Shown here: positions 11,032 through 23,818 of the stretch, piece after piece
Numbering within the stretch: position 1 is the stretch's first letter
Layout: the number at the start of each line of letters is the position of its first letter
NCBI GenBank assembly: GCA_035610835.1
Contig: CM069447.1
Span: 36,988,057-37,052,056 of the forward strand
DNA from: Ophiura sarsii
Lineage: Eukaryota > Echinodermata > Ophiuroidea > Amphilepidida > Ophiuridae
DNA: 64,000 nt
Reading direction: 5' to 3'
Position numbers and translations under genes: made by a program
The notes under the pieces: model-generated
Told to the model about the DNA's origin: nothing
Databases searched by the model: none
Seen by the model: the letters and a program-made list of their open reading frames with translations, nothing else

Positions 11032-12670
11032 ACAAAGGGTTACAAAAAAGTAAGTCCCCCCAAGGCAAATGAAAGTTGATTCCATGTTTCCCGTAACATT
11101 TGGTTCAAACCATAATGAGGTAACTTTTCATTATTCATTATTCATTATTTTATTATTCATTATTTACAAAATAACGACCATTTCACAAATGCTTAGCATG
11201 CTCTATACCCTTCAATATAGTGATAAAATACAACACAGATTAATAATAGAATCACGCAAAGTAGATTCAAAAGAAACAAGAAGATCCAAGCAACGATTTT
11301 TAATAGGGCCTAAGTACCATGTCTGACGAATTCAGCAGGTAGAAAACCGTATCGTTCATCATGCACAACATGTGGTAGAAAGTATGGGTTAAAATATGAA
11401 TTAATGTCAAAATATTCCGGTATTTCAAGATTTATTACTGCAAACATAATAATTTATAAAAATGATGTTTCATGCCTAAAAATTACGTCAACAATGAATG
11501 AATGTTGTAATTATATATTTTTAGAGCACCATTTTAAAGGAAATTTACACCATCCAACCGTTGCATTTTTACATGAACTGTTCTGTATTTACAGCAGCTC
11601 CAAACACACCAGCTAAATTGCGCGGATGTATCCGAACAAGCCGTAGGTGATCATCGAAGTCTATTTTTAGGTTCCAATTGATTCAGAATGTAAACAAAAT
11701 GCGATATTCGATGAAGGAAATTAAGGAAAACACCGAAAAATATAACAATATCTCAAAAACGGCGGGAAAATGGGAAATAATGAATGATTTCACTATCTTG
11801 GCATTCATAACGCGGTCAAAAAAACCAAATGCGGGCAGTTACGGGAAACATGGAATCAACTTTCATTGGCCTAAGATTAGATCACTTTTGTTTACATAAC
11901 ATCACACACAATTATATGTTTAAATTTTTTTAAATGATTAAGAAAAGAGAAAACGCTTCGCTATCAAAAGAATGTTTTCTTTTTTCGTCATCATTTTACC
12001 TTTCCCATAACAGTCACAATTCTCAAAAATGATGTTTTCAGAAAAATGGCACTTTGTCCTATACCAGTAAATTTAAAAACTTTCTCCCAGGATTATTTTG
12101 TATGCAAATTAGACCAAATTTGTTTGCATAACTTCACAAAGGATTAATTGTTTTCAGAAATTTAAAATCTTCGGAAAAAAAGGTGCTTGGCTTCCCATGG
12201 AAAGTTTCTCCTTTTCAATAGCATGTTTACTTTTCCCAAAACGATGATCTCAGAAACAGGGGCAATTTTCAAAACCCTATACAATTTTGTTTGCGTAACA
12301 CCCCACACAATTAGACGTTCTAAGAAATTGAGACTGTTCTGAAAGGGGAAAACGCCTAGCTATCCGTACAAAGTTTCCTCTTTTCAATACCATGTTTACG
12401 TTTCCAAAAAAAGGTCTAATATTCCAAAATTTTGTTTCCGTTAACATAACATTTTCCAAAATCCAATACAAGTGCCAATTTTCTGAAAACATCATTTTGA
12501 GGAAATGCGACTGTTTTGGGAGAGGTAAACATGGTATCGAAAGCTTTCTGTAAGTAGCCAAGGGTTTCATCTTCTCATTTAAATTTTCCAAAACGGCTCA
12601 TCTTATCTGGAGTTATGCAAAAAAACATTTTCGAATATAAGGACTTACTTTTTTTTTATAACCCTATATA
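11032..12670. mobile_element. Composite inverted-repeat element, AAGTAAGTCC family
   Basis: The ends are gggttacaaaaaagtaagtcc and the inverse of gggttataaaaaaaaagtaagt. Within it, aatgaaagttgattccatgt (11067) recurs inverted near 11850, and blocks with gatgttttcagaaaa and catgtttacttttcc recur in both orientations. It is related to 27649-28498, which has the same end motif and inner units. Confidence 0.65.
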
Positions 12671-12752
12671 TCAGACTCTTCCCTGCTAATCATTGTAAAT
12701 CATCCTTCTCACACTTCCTAAAATAATTAAATTTAAACACAATTTGTCAGTC

Positions 12753-12942
12753 TATACTCTGTTTGGCCATCTCGAGACAGTGCAAAACTGAACAGGCGCA
12801 GCTTTTACGCACGCATGTGTATCTTCCGCCTTTCAACGCTCGTGTTTGTACGCCAGCGCCGCGAGTATGCGCGCGCGTTATGTGATGCAATTAGTAGAAT
12901 ACGCGGTTACGTCACTGTCTCGAGATGGCCAAACAGAGTATA
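12753..12942 (+). mobile_element. 190-bp MITE, copy 1 of 4
   Basis: Ends are TACTCTGTTTGGCCATCTCG and its inverse, probably with TA duplication. The GC-rich core contains cttccgcctttcaacgctcg. Three further copies lie at 39.4-40.1 kb. Confidence 0.85.
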
Positions 12943-13248
12943 GATGTGCTATTTAAGTCTGATTCATTAAGCCAATTAGGGGTATATATATCAGAATAAA
13001 GTTGTCTGAATGTTGACCCGAATATCACGCTCAAAGAATTACCTTTTATATAGCCACACAGTAAAACCAGTACGTACATGGCAAAACCTTATCAAGACCT
13101 ATACATCAGATAACTTCCAAACTTGGCTTTCTTATGAACCTAATTTTGAACAACCTAGTTAGGCTTTTATGATTTCAACTACATTCTGATTGAAACAATC
13201 CATTTAAAATTACAAAATGCAATCCAATTTTATTTGGAACAAAATGAA

Positions 13249-13754
13249 GAGCTTAGTTCCAAAAGGCGCTAACTCACTTTTTTTCGGGTCCAAAGTTATG
13301 GCCCATTGTAATTTCCGGAAATTCCCGGTAATTTGAATATAATTCACTATTTTTTAAGCCAGAATGGTGGAAATAAGGTTCTTATATCATGGTAAAACAT
13401 TGATAGGAATATCCTTAATGAAATGCAATGAAGAAAACTTAAGATGTATGGGATTATTGTTTTGAAAATTTCACACGAATAAAATTGTTGTTAATTAAAA
13501 AAATGTGCCAAATTGACCACATTTTCAGTTTTCTCACAAAACATCAAAAATTCATAATTAAAAAGTTAGGAAATTCATCAGTGAAAACCACAAAATGAAA
13601 TCAAACCGATTTTTAAGCTTCCACGTATGGTATCTTTCATATGACAGAAAATTAGCATAATCTAAGAAGTGTAACATCCTCATTTTGAAGAAAAAAACGT
13701 TGCTTTTCTCCTATTTAACTTTTAGTGAGTTAGCGCCTTTTAGAAACAAACTCT
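13249..13754. mobile_element. ~500-bp inverted-repeat element
   Basis: AAAAGGCGCTAACTCACT at 13261 recurs inverted at about 13724, and flanking bases (gagcttagttcc / gaaacaaactc) pair partly. AT-rich and non-coding. Confidence 0.7.
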
Positions 13755-15743
13755 ACAAATATTGAAATTTATCACTCAATATTGTATTACATAGGTCATT
13801 CAAAAGTTCCACCCCTTCCACATAACATCGCTAATATCAATGTCAGCCTAATGACATTTGTCATGATTATATCTCTGAATCATGGATATACACAGTAAAT
13901 GATCATAATATCCATTTCACTTTCGTTTTGATCAAAGCCAGATGGAGATTTTTGGCAATTGAAATGGAAAATTACCTTCAAAATAAATAGTCATGTTCAT
14001 TTTTTCTCTATATTTTATGTTTAGTTTTGAGAGCACGATTTTCATACTATGGATGATATTTGAATAACACTGTTATATCATGATATAGACCAAAATGTAT
14101 AGATATCTGGCTATCCTAATCCACGACTGACCCAATCCAGTGTCCATGAGGCACCTTACCTATACACTGTATATGGTTGGTCAGTGTCGGTTTATGCTGT
14201 ACATGGTGCTGTAAAGGAAGGTGCTGCATGGATTGCAGAGGGATGTTACATTACAGCAAGGATGTTGTACTACTGTATTACCACATAGAAAGTTCTGCAA
14301 ATCAGAACTATGATTTAAACAATGTATGAACAAATAATAGACATATGAAACATTCCAGTTCAAATCTAATACTTTCAATATATGGGAACATTTCCCTACT
14401 TACTGTCAATTTCATCAAATAACACAATTCAATATAGCATTACATGATTGAAAATCAATGAAAACCTGCTTTTCAATTCCAGCATTTTTTCAATTGATAA
14501 ATCTAACACCGAACATCTAATTGCCGCTTAAGATAGTATATATTCTTGAGGGAGGTGATGGAAGGAGCCCAATTTTGAGGCCTTATCTTCACCATACAGG
14601 GTTTAAAAATCAATTTATTATTATTATTATTTTTTTTTGGGGGGGGGGGGGGGGGGGGGGTGGGTGTCTAGATTACCATACATGGATTATCATTTCTATT
14701 AAAACTCTCATTGAAACATTCCTGTATGAGAAAACTGAAATGGGTTTTGGTCACAATTCACCACATATATGACTAGCATGTTGGAATAGCCTGGTTATAA
14801 TTATGGTCATTGATAGTCTTTTGCAACAACATCACGTATATTTATATATCTGTAAATTTCTCTACTTGGTATAGGAAATAGTTTTGGTTTCAGAACATCT
14901 AATAACATCACAATCTGAAACATGTTATAGCATTATTTGTAGGAGTTGCGCCAGACATAATAGTTTATTGCACACAATAAATCATAAAAAACACCTAAAA
15001 ACCCAACACACACTCAAATTATCTTTCCATTTTTGGACCGTTAAACACTTTTTACAATGCAACTTGAAAGATAGGAAATAGTCACTCGTACATCAGAAAC
15101 ATGAAATATCTCCGAGTTTATTATTGCAGGCATAGATCATGTGTCAAGGCTTTCGCCTATAGCTAAAATATTGTCTGATGGGAGTGGTAAAAATAAGTAA
15201 GCCTAGTCAGAGAGTGTAATTCATGGAATGGCCAGAAAAGAACATGGAACTATGAAGTAGGCTGTAATGATGCCTTTATCTTTCAATTATATGCCCATAA
15301 GACAAATCTGTATTATCAGAGCAAACAAGAAACTTGACAGCAATTAAAATACAGAGGATTTGAATTTGGTTCTGATGGACAAAAATATTCCTAATAATTA
15401 TTATGGGAACATTATGTTTTTAGCAAAGATCTACAATACATCTAAGGGTTAGGTACAAGGTTTACTCTTATCATCTCAAGATTGAGGTTTCTCCATGTTC
15501 AATCTGAAATCCAAATGAGCAGCTTTAATGCCCCACATGTCTTACTTACACTATAAATACAATAAACATTATCATTCTGTTTAGGGTGAGATGACTAGAA
15601 AGAATTAGGTAAGTAAAAAAGATCAAAATTCAAAAATCATATAAGTATATAGGACAAAAGCATAGATACATATTTTTCCACAGGTTACGTCAGAATTCAT
15701 GGCACTGTTTTTTTGTATAAAATAGAATAAGATAAATACAAAG
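13755..15743. other. Non-coding stretch with a poly-G tract
   Basis: Contains a TTA repeat running into a run of over 20 G at about 14630-14661. Otherwise AT-rich with no supportable gene or bounded element. Confidence 0.5.
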
Positions 15744-15976
15744 GTGATGCAGCACATGAGGGGGACTTTGCAGGCAATTCAATTTTTAGATAATACATTA
15801 ATGTTATGTATAATTGTATCAGCTTTATTTTGAGCAAACCCTTACAAAAATTGATCAAGGCATTAACATTTTATAAATAAAAAAAGTCAAGATTTTTTTC
15901 TTCTCATTAATGATTTTATTCATTTTTATGTAAAACGGTTTGCCGAAAAGTACCCCTTTTTGATGTGCTGCATCAC
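15744..15976. mobile_element. 233-bp MITE with 14-bp inverted ends
   Basis: GTGATGCAGCACAT at the left and its exact inverse at the right. AT-rich, non-coding centre. Confidence 0.65.
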
Positions 15977-16031
15977 AAATGACTTTTTAAATAGAACTGT
16001 TATGTGATCACGTTTGGAATATATACACAAC

Positions 16032-16494
16032 AGCAACAAAAGTCCCTGACCAGGTGCTTTGAGGTTGGCTAATTCAAAATAGATTTATCGTTACCTAAAA
16101 TCTGAAATATACATTAAATGAGCAAATTTCTTCTCCGCAGTTTGATACCTCATTCAACAAAATCGATTGGATACTTTCAAAGTTAACTCTATCTGGATGA
16201 ATGGGTCTGGAGTGAGCCTTGAAGAATGAAAGTATTTGCTATCTTTACACACACACCAACAGTGCGTAATCCCACACAAATCAATGATTTCCTATACCTA
16301 GTGCAACTTTGCTATTGTTATGCGCGGTCATTGAAACTGCCGTAACTTAAAAAGTATCCATTCGATTTTGTTAAATGAGGTATCAAACTGCGGAGAAGAA
16401 ATTTGCTCATTTAATGTATATCTCAGATTTTGGTACCGATTATCTATTTTGAATTAGCCAACCTCAAAGCACCTGGTCAGGGACTTTTGTTGCT
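16032..16494. mobile_element. Foldback MITE with ~170-bp arms
   Basis: AGCAACAAAAGTCCCTGACC at the left end and its inverse at the right end. The arms continue as close inverted copies through ttcttctccgcagtttgatacc and leave a short single-copy loop. Confidence 0.85.
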
Positions 16495-17725
16495 CTATAG
16501 GTGTATGTTAAATCTCTCATAATAATATTCACACATACCAAGTAAAACACTTCCTTGATCAAACATTGATGAGATTAATTGTTGCACTATTTAACTTAAT
16601 GATTTGTCAAGACAAGAATGAATGTATGATATCTTCCATAATCTTTTTTTAGGAATTAATGACTGACATATGTTTGATCTAATTACCATTTATTGTTTAA
16701 ATCCGATATATAAGTTGATGGTCACACTTTGACTGAAATCACTAATGGTAAGATTTTGTCAATGAGACAGATACAAACAAATTATTTTTTGGCATTTCCC
16801 CAAGAAAATGTAGTTCCTCTTTAAATAATCAAAGCATGGTAATTTCCAAGGTAAGAAGACAGCAATGTGTATGCAATCAAAACAATAGAGGGCCAGTTTG
16901 AAGCTAATAATCAAATTTAATTATTTTCAAAATTAATACAATACAAACGTTATTTGCATATTATGCTCGGTTAACAAAAAGGTGAAGCGGTGATACAAGA
17001 TATAATTTTAAATTTTCTATACAAATTTCCTGAATTAACCAAAATGTTGGCTGAATGTCACATAAATTCACTCGTTTTTAACTCCCTGTTATTGTTTTCT
17101 TGCCATTTAGTTCTTTAATATTTATCATTTTCCGTGTGTTATAAGGGCCCGATATTATAAGCCTTTTAATCAGGGTTGCCACTGGGGCTCCTAGCCTCTT
17201 TTTCCCATTGTATTATTATAATTTGTATTCATTTTTGCTGGGTAAGTCAAATTAAATTTTTGTGTTTTGGGGCACCAGCTACAACATACACCAAAATTAA
17301 GTTTAATTACAGTAAAAGCGGTTTAAAGAACGATTATTTTACCATTGACCTTTTCACAACAGCAGTATTTTATAAAGATTCAACTGCTAGCGCTCATTAA
17401 TATCTTCCTGTGGTTGGAAGGCGATTTTAATAACAATCTGAATGTTGTCATTACTATGTAAGAGGTTAGGACTAGGCAGGATAGTTCTACATAGTGAGTC
17501 AAAATATTCAGGTCCCATAAACCAGTTTATATGCAAAAATCATTACATTTATATTGATATGCATAGTAACACATTGTTAGCTATAACCTACATTTTATTT
17601 AATTCAAATTGGTTATTTCAACCAGGAGATGTGTCTTTTCCCAAATTCTGTGAAATCCAATCTGTTCCAACTTCCAAGGTACCTCTGTAATACAAAGGTT
17701 AAACGCACACCTTTTTAAGGAGTCA
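16495..17725. other. No supportable gene
   Basis: AT-rich. One exon-like piece at 17626-17679 (acceptor ttcaaccag, donor gtacct) precedes the kinase fragment at 17731, but nothing shows that it is used. Confidence 0.4.
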
Positions 17726-17730
17726 ATCAA

Positions 17731-17812
17731 GATGATCTTGGATATAGCCAGGGCCCTTAATGGTATTCACAACACCTACAATGGAAATGGGAGGGGGTAC
17801 ATGTGAAACGCT
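17731..17812 (+). pseudogene. Fragment of a second pseudokinase copy, opposite orientation
   Basis: The plus strand reads SIKMILDIARALNGIHN and then runs to a stop at about 17810. This matches KIILDIARALKGLHEN of the minus-strand kinase exon; about 23 bases (ttggatatagccagggccct and on) are identical between the two. It covers only the helix before the catalytic loop. No further kinase motif was found nearby. It is probably a broken duplicate inverted with respect to the gene at 18597. Confidence 0.65.
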
Positions 17813-18586
17813 TTGGATTTTGCACTTTTTATTTAATAATTAGGTCTGGAATAAGGTATTCTCTCAGAAAATTTCACAAAATTTGAAAAAGTATTTTTAC
17901 TCATTTAGAAATGAAAATGTTGGGGCCGAATCCAAAACTAGTAATCATTGCGAGGGACGGAATTGATGTATTTGATTGTCATTTCTTTTCAATCAGAAAC
18001 CTAGACAACAAAAGTATATCACATGAATAACAACCCAGTGTACTTAGCATATCATAACAACGTTCACGCATGTCGCCATAGCAACAAATTGTATTGCGTG
18101 AGGGACGGAAAATTGTGTGATGGACAAAAAATAATTTTCCATGATCTTGCCTTTCCAGCTGTGTAACTGAACAATTTCAGTATACTGCATGACAAAGCAG
18201 CCAATATACTTCAATATCAGTGGTGACAAATAAAGCCACAATGAAGCAAATTGCTATGGCTAATGCAATTTAAAAAATGTGAGCACACCTTTTAGACAAG
18301 AAGTATTTCTCCTGATTCTTTGAAAATGGCACCTGCATATTTTGACTAACTCTATGTATCACTTTCCTTTAAGTATTAACCATGCAATTCAAGCAATCAT
18401 CACAAAATCATTGTGTTGTTGGGTATGTCAAACATTTGAATATGTGACCAAAACATATTATTTATTTTCACAAAAAAAAGACCAATTATTATTGACGAGC
18501 AATGTTAAATACTATTTTTACAAGGTTGTAGGGAAGTGGCAACACCGTTTATATGTTTTGAGACTTGGTCAAATTTAGTGTTGTGT

Positions 18587-18592
18587 TTTATT
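18587..18592 (-). promoter_or_regulatory. Possible polyadenylation signal of gene 2
   Basis: AATAAA on the minus strand starts five bases after the stop codon of the pseudokinase exon. Another AATAAA lies near 18462. A very short 3' UTR is possible but unproven. Confidence 0.35.
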
Positions 18593-18596
18593 TGGC

Positions 18597-19727
18597 TTAA
18601 TCGATTAATTCCCATTTATGATTGGTTACATATCCATTGAGTGAATGTTCCAGTTTATTGTAATGAAACTCCATTGTTCTTCTCTCCCCAAGGTTTCGAT
18701 GCATGCACCTTTTTGCTAATGTTGATATGCAAGGTGGGAGAACATTGCGGAGGTGTATCTGGCAAATGGTTTGACCAAATGAATAAATATCACTTAGTTT
18801 ACTTGGTGAATCTTTACACTGAAGCACGCGAGGGTCAACATATATACTTTCATCTGGTGTCAATTTACTTACCTGCGCCTTGGACAGGGTACGGGAGTAT
18901 TTCTCCATGCATGCAAGTGACATGTTGAAGAGTTCTCCTCGTAGCCCAAATGTCTTACCATCTTTATGCTCTCGTGCTATAAGAACATTGTCGGGTCGTA
19001 TTTGATTGTGAATAAAGCCATTTTCATGAAGGCCTTTAAGGGCCCTGGCTATATCCAAAATAATCTTGACCCATGTTTTATCGATAACAGATGCGACATG
19101 TAATGCCATGTTGGAAGCTGTTGTTACCAGGGTGTCATATGAAATGGGCAAGTATGGTGACATTGTCACCAAATATTGCATATGACGTCGAGGACCTTCC
19201 GAGTATAACCCTATCGGCTTTTGCAAGTTGGCAACATTTCTATTCATAGACAGAACCTTATATTCTAAGGATGCCTTATTACTAAGCCAGTCATGATGTT
19301 CTTTAACATAATATGCACCAACACTATCCTTAATTACATAGTAATCACAAACTGTGTCAGTTCTAAGTAAACATTTACTACTAAAATTTATGTCTCCAAC
19401 CGCTACACAATTGATGTCAATCGCATCAAGCTCAGGTTGGGAGTAGCAGTAGCCTGAACTCAAAACAGTTGCAGACTCTACCAAAGCCATGGTTCTACTT
19501 CTGACATGAGGAAGCATTCTCTCATGGGTACAAAATGCATGACGAGATTGAAGTGCCAAATATTCTGACGTTACCTTTGTCATACTCATTTGTAAGTTTG
19601 AATTATGATTTTTTTCCTTTTCTAATTCAATCTGAGCCAGCTCGATTTGGGTAAGTCTTCTTGTTTTAGGCACTGGTTGCAGCTCTTTCTGGAATCTCCA
19701 CCGAAACTGATGTTGTTGAACTGGGTT
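18597..19727 (-). CDS. Last exon of gene 2: coiled-coil-like stretch plus pseudokinase domain
   Basis: Acceptor tgtaatcttttcag (plus-strand complement just above 19727), phase 0, 376 codons then TAA. Exon residues 22-60 are E/K/L/Q-rich and coiled-coil-like. A protein-kinase fold follows. YVIK (131-134) or YYVKE (139-143) is the likely beta-3 lysine and E155 the likely helix-C glutamate. HNQIRPDNVLI (240-250) is in the place of HRDLKPxNIL, DIYSFG (313-318) is subdomain IX, and C341...R349 fits subdomain XI. The catalytic Asp is Gln, and no DFG is found where it should be (GLRGELFNMS). Catalysis is therefore unlikely and a scaffold or regulatory role is inferred. No orthologue name is offered. 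Confidence 0.85.
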   Translation of the reverse strand, partial: NPVQQHQFRWRFQKELQPVPKTRRLTQIELAQIELEKEKNHNSNLQMSMTKVTSEYLALQSRHAFCTHERMLPHVRSRTMALVESATVLSSGYCYSQPELDAIDINCVAVGDINFSSKCLLRTDTVCDYYVIKDSVGAYYVKEHHDWLSNKASLEYKVLSMNRNVANLQKPIGLYSEGPRRHMQYLVTMSPYLPISYDTLVTTASNMALHVASVIDKTWVKIILDIARALKGLHENGFIHNQIRPDNVLIAREHKDGKTFGLRGELFNMSLACMEKYSRTLSKAQVSKLTPDESIYVDPRVLQCKDSPSKLSDIYSFGQTICQIHLRNVLPPCISTLAKRCMHRNLGERRTMEFHYNKLEHSLNGYVTNHKWELID

Positions 19728-20463
19728 CTGAAAAGATTACAAAGAATTATCACAATGTTATTCTTACAAAACAATCAACCATATCCTAATAATGATTTGC
19801 CAAAAAGCAACCAAATAATTGTAGAAAATGATGAGGAAAATAATTTCCAATCCAATGCTTGTTGGCATGTTGGTATAAGTATAAACAGGTTCTGTGATAA
19901 ATGGAACATCAGGCATCAACATTTTCAAATCGACGGGCAAATACAGCAGTAATCAACCTAGTTGGCCAAATTCTAATTCCATTTTGGATTTCAAACGGCT
20001 CGAGCCTTGGTCTCTTGTAAAACATACATCAGTTATAAATAGATAGCAATCCACAGCAAGTATTTGGATTGCAAATATTGAGATTAACAGCATTTTTCAT
20101 CAGTATGCATTGATATTATATGTGTATAATTTTGGTTACACCTAATAGGGCACCTAAACTAATTCGAATGGACATAGACGACAAACCAGATCTATAATTC
20201 TTTTTTCTCTGTTAAAACCAAGATTTTACCGCAAATTTTCACAAAAATATTATAATAAGTGTACATTTCTTGCTAGTAATTTTTGTACAAGCTTCAATTT
20301 GGTTTTGAAAACAATGTGATTTCTTTTCCATATTGCAGTTTTTATGACTCGCCCTGTATGTTTTAATTATTTTGGAGCTGATTTAGCTGCTTTCTGAACA
20401 TTGTTTTGTTTATTAATGTATACTAATTAACATAACTTGTAATATAAACATGTCACCAAATAT

Positions 20464-20877
20464 AAGTCCCCCTCTCAACAGTACGTCATAACATCGTTAA
20501 AACATGTTACCGATAACATTTAGTTAGAAATAATCCTATGACTGTTTCCTAAGTGTTGTTTGAGAATAAGTCTGCAGGTCAGTAATGGGTTTACAATACA
20601 TGGCTGAATTATCATGAATTGATTATACACACATACATTAGAGTGTTGTTCATTTCCACTCAACCACATGTGTTTTTCCATTAGTAAGAAGCTAACTTTG
20701 TGCCCTTTGAGAAGGGCATTTTTGTCTTCCATTTGAGGTCATTCAGCCATAATTTCATGGACATTTTTCATTTTCAAACAAAACTTAGGAAACAGTCATA
20801 GGATTATTTCAAACTAAGTTTTATTGGTAACATGTTTTACCTTACGATTTTATGATGAACTGTTGAGAGGGGGACTT
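20464..20877. mobile_element. 414-bp foldback MITE, AAGTCCCCC family
   Basis: AAGTCCCCCTCTCAACAGT at the left and its inverse at the right. The arms extend about 90 bp and include aataatcctatgactgtttc and its inverse. It sits in the last intron of gene 2. The end motif resembles the AAGTAAGTCCCCC elements at 11 and 27.6 kb. Confidence 0.8.
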
Positions 20878-21767
20878 ATTTTGGGGGATGTGTTAAGTAC
20901 CAAATCAGCCAATTGGCTGCAAAAACAATAAAATACACCATGATTTTTTATTTTTTATAACATCTATATAGTTTTGAGCAGGATTGAAGCTACGCTGGGC
21001 GAAACCACCCTGATTTCCACAATCTCCACCCAACACTCCAAAAAAAGGGTAAACAAAACAAAATTCTAAAAAGAAAAGAAAATATGTGGCAGGAACCCTC
21101 AAAGTGCCTTAAAAATACATTAACAAGGCCTCTTGATCCCATGCCATGATCTAGTGACAACCCTGGTTTTAAAGTTCATTAAAATGCTGGAAGTAAACAA
21201 ACTGCAAAATAAAATATGTTTAGGATTTTTTTCAATCAATTATTTTCAAATATCTTGAGATACGTTCATTGCTTTGCATGGGAGATTATCTACATGATTG
21301 AGAATATAGGTCTCATTTTGGAACTTTTGTATGTTAAAACAATCATTTAAGCAAGGTAAAATGTAACAGATGCAATAATTGTTTTTTGAGCAAAATAAAG
21401 TGATGAAGTTGATACATTAAAATTTGATATATCAACATATTTGCAGAATAAGTAATTAAAAAAAAACCATGTGACTGTTTTGGACAGTTTACTATGTTTT
21501 CCATTACTCAACATGATTGATGTTACAAACAGATACAATATTGTGTAGCACTTCCAACTAATTACGGTGTCTTAACTGAGATGTTAATATTTATTGGGCA
21601 TCCATAATATTTTATAGTTTAGTGGCGAAATTAATATAGACACAAATTAAACAATGTGGGGTTCCGCGATGATCAAAAATGAGTCTACTACTTTTCATAC
21701 TTTTATGTTAATGATTTAACCAGAATTTCAAAAATGCTTGATTATATGATTAGTGGTTATTCTTTAC

Positions 21768-21959
21768 CTTTACACTGACCACTGCCGCCTCATCAATCGA
21801 CTCCTCTCTCTCTTCCTCCTTCTCGTCCCCTGTCGCAGGCTCATTCACTGCCACCTCCTCGTTCCCTGCTGCCTCCTCTATTTTCCTGGCATCTTTCTTC
21901 CCGGTCTCTTTCTTCCCAGCCTCCCCAGTCCTTGCCTCTTCAACGCTGTTCTTATGCTC
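21768..21959 (-). CDS. Gene 2 exon 8: acidic E/K/A module
   Basis: Acceptor cattccagttacag, phase 0 to 0, 64 codons (EHKNSVEEARTGEAGKKETG and on, then GDEKEEEREESIDEAAVVSVK). The donor used here is gtaaag at 21767. A weaker alternative, gtcagt, lies 12 nt earlier; it is the position homologous to the donors of the exons at 24187, 29734 and 31597. Its start and end match those exons, so it is a diverged paralogue of the same exon type. Highly charged, probably disordered or helical. Confidence 0.7.
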
Positions 21960-23495
21960 CTGTAACTGGAATGTTGAATTATGAATAAATACAAATTACT
22001 AATGCAAACTTAATATAATAAGTAACAATAAGTCAAAGGTTAAGTGATACCATTAATTAATCTATGAGGGTCATACAATAAGTTCTACCTCCTACCTAAT
22101 AACTTTGCTATTAGATAAATAATTGTTATGAAATATCCTGTCACAATTGAAGATTTCAATCTTAGCCACAAATTGGTGGTTAATTGATCACAATAATGAT
22201 TGCACTTTTCGGTAAAATATCTCTCAAGAACCGATCATTAAGCCAATTCTAAGAGACAATATACCTATTGCTCAAGAATAACCGTTGTTAATTTCAGATC
22301 TTTTTTACAAATTATAAACAATAAAAGTGACTAACTTTATTTGAAAAATGTGCTATCTGATAAGTCAAAACCAGAGCATGCAGGACAACCAAAAACCAAA
22401 CAAACACTCAAAATCATTGGAGTTAATGTAGCTATTGCTCAGTCACAGCTCAACATTACCAGCCGGCTTTATATGCAAGGCTCAAGTTTATCATAGGCAT
22501 CAAAGGCAATTGCCCTCCCTTTAGTTTCCTTCACTCCATTCAAAAGTACACCATTGCCTTAAAGAAAGTTGATGCTCCTTTCAAATTGCCTTATTTTGAG
22601 GCCTGTTCACAGGCGATAGGTAGCAGCCCCTTCAGTCTTGTCTTGTACAAGCTGCACAACATTAACTGCCTGCAAGATCTAGCAGCATTGCTTCCAACGC
22701 CACACATATCCATGTTCAACATCATACTACCCATTCATGTGTATGTCAATGCCAGTTCATGATCTTTCACTGCTGACTGACAAAATACTGCCATTCCCTT
22801 ATGTAAGAATCTTCCAAAGGATGTTATTGGCAATGTCGCAAGCGGCTGGCTGGGATCCAGGCTTTACGTGCTGCATTCACAGACATCTACTTTCCAAATC
22901 TTAACTTGGCAAATACTGTTTCATGACACCTTCAAGTTCTTGTCATATTTCCCTCATTGTGCCTCATTTACTCGCGAAAGGTCGCAAATGATCTTCAATG
23001 TACATGACAAGTGGAGAAATTCCAAGCCTCTCTCCCAATGTTTTGTGCTATTGACTCATTGACTATTCTGAAGTTTGCATATAAAGAAAAGTTGTGTTAA
23101 AGATATGACACATCAATGTGTCATATATAATAAATTGCACTAACAGATTGACCGGGTAGTACTATTTCAGTGTTTAAAGGCATAGTAATATGAATTCAAG
23201 TTGACATTATAATATTTGCAAGCCTCCATGAGTTATTACTGCTTTCAAATATTTTTTATGTGTTACTAGTAATACCGCTTAACCTTAGATTTCGTTATTG
23301 TTTTTAAAGTTCAATATTAAAATCATACTTTAAAATCTTGTATAATTAATTTTTAGGGTAATTTCTCATTTCCGTCCTCCAAAATTTTTCTCTGGCTTTG
23401 ACCGCATCAGAGCAAAGGTGACACAGATCTCAATTACCGTTTACATAAGCTATGATGCAGAGCTATAATATCAATTCAAATGTCATGTGGCTTAA

Positions 23496-23766
23496 CCCTA
23501 ACACTCTTGAGTACTACGAAATACTACGATGTGGTGTGCTTATGTCACCCGGCTCGGCAGATTTTCCATGAAATAATGGCCCCAGGGTATAAACAGGGCA
23601 GAATATACTCTGCCATGTATGGTTTCCCCCCATGGCCTAGCGGTAGATCGTCTGCCTCTGAACCCAGATGTCCGGCGTTCGAGCTCCGGGGAAGTGGGGG
23701 CACTTTTCCCCCTCGCTATTTGGCTGCGAAAAACAATCTTTTGAAAAGGTGCCTCTGGGGTTAGGG
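23496..23766 (+). mobile_element. TTAA element carrying a tRNA-like sequence, copy 1
   Basis: Starts CCCTAACACTC after TTAA and ends GGGGTTAGGG before TTAT (a decayed TTAA). Inside, a tRNA-like stretch has a perfect A box (TGGCCTAGCGG, 23633-23643) and a near B box (GTTCGAGCT, 23677-23685). TTAA target and CCC ends point to a piggyBac-like non-autonomous element; the tRNA-like part is SINE-like. Confidence 0.75.
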
Positions 23767-23818
23767 TTATGGAGCGATTTTTCTTTTTTCATCTTTTTTC
23801 TAATTTTGGTCTCATTAA

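Noticed and set aside
22442..23050. Mariner transposase coding region
   Set aside because: Length and ends fit a mariner element, but I could not read a transposase motif in any frame. Left as an open question, not annotated.
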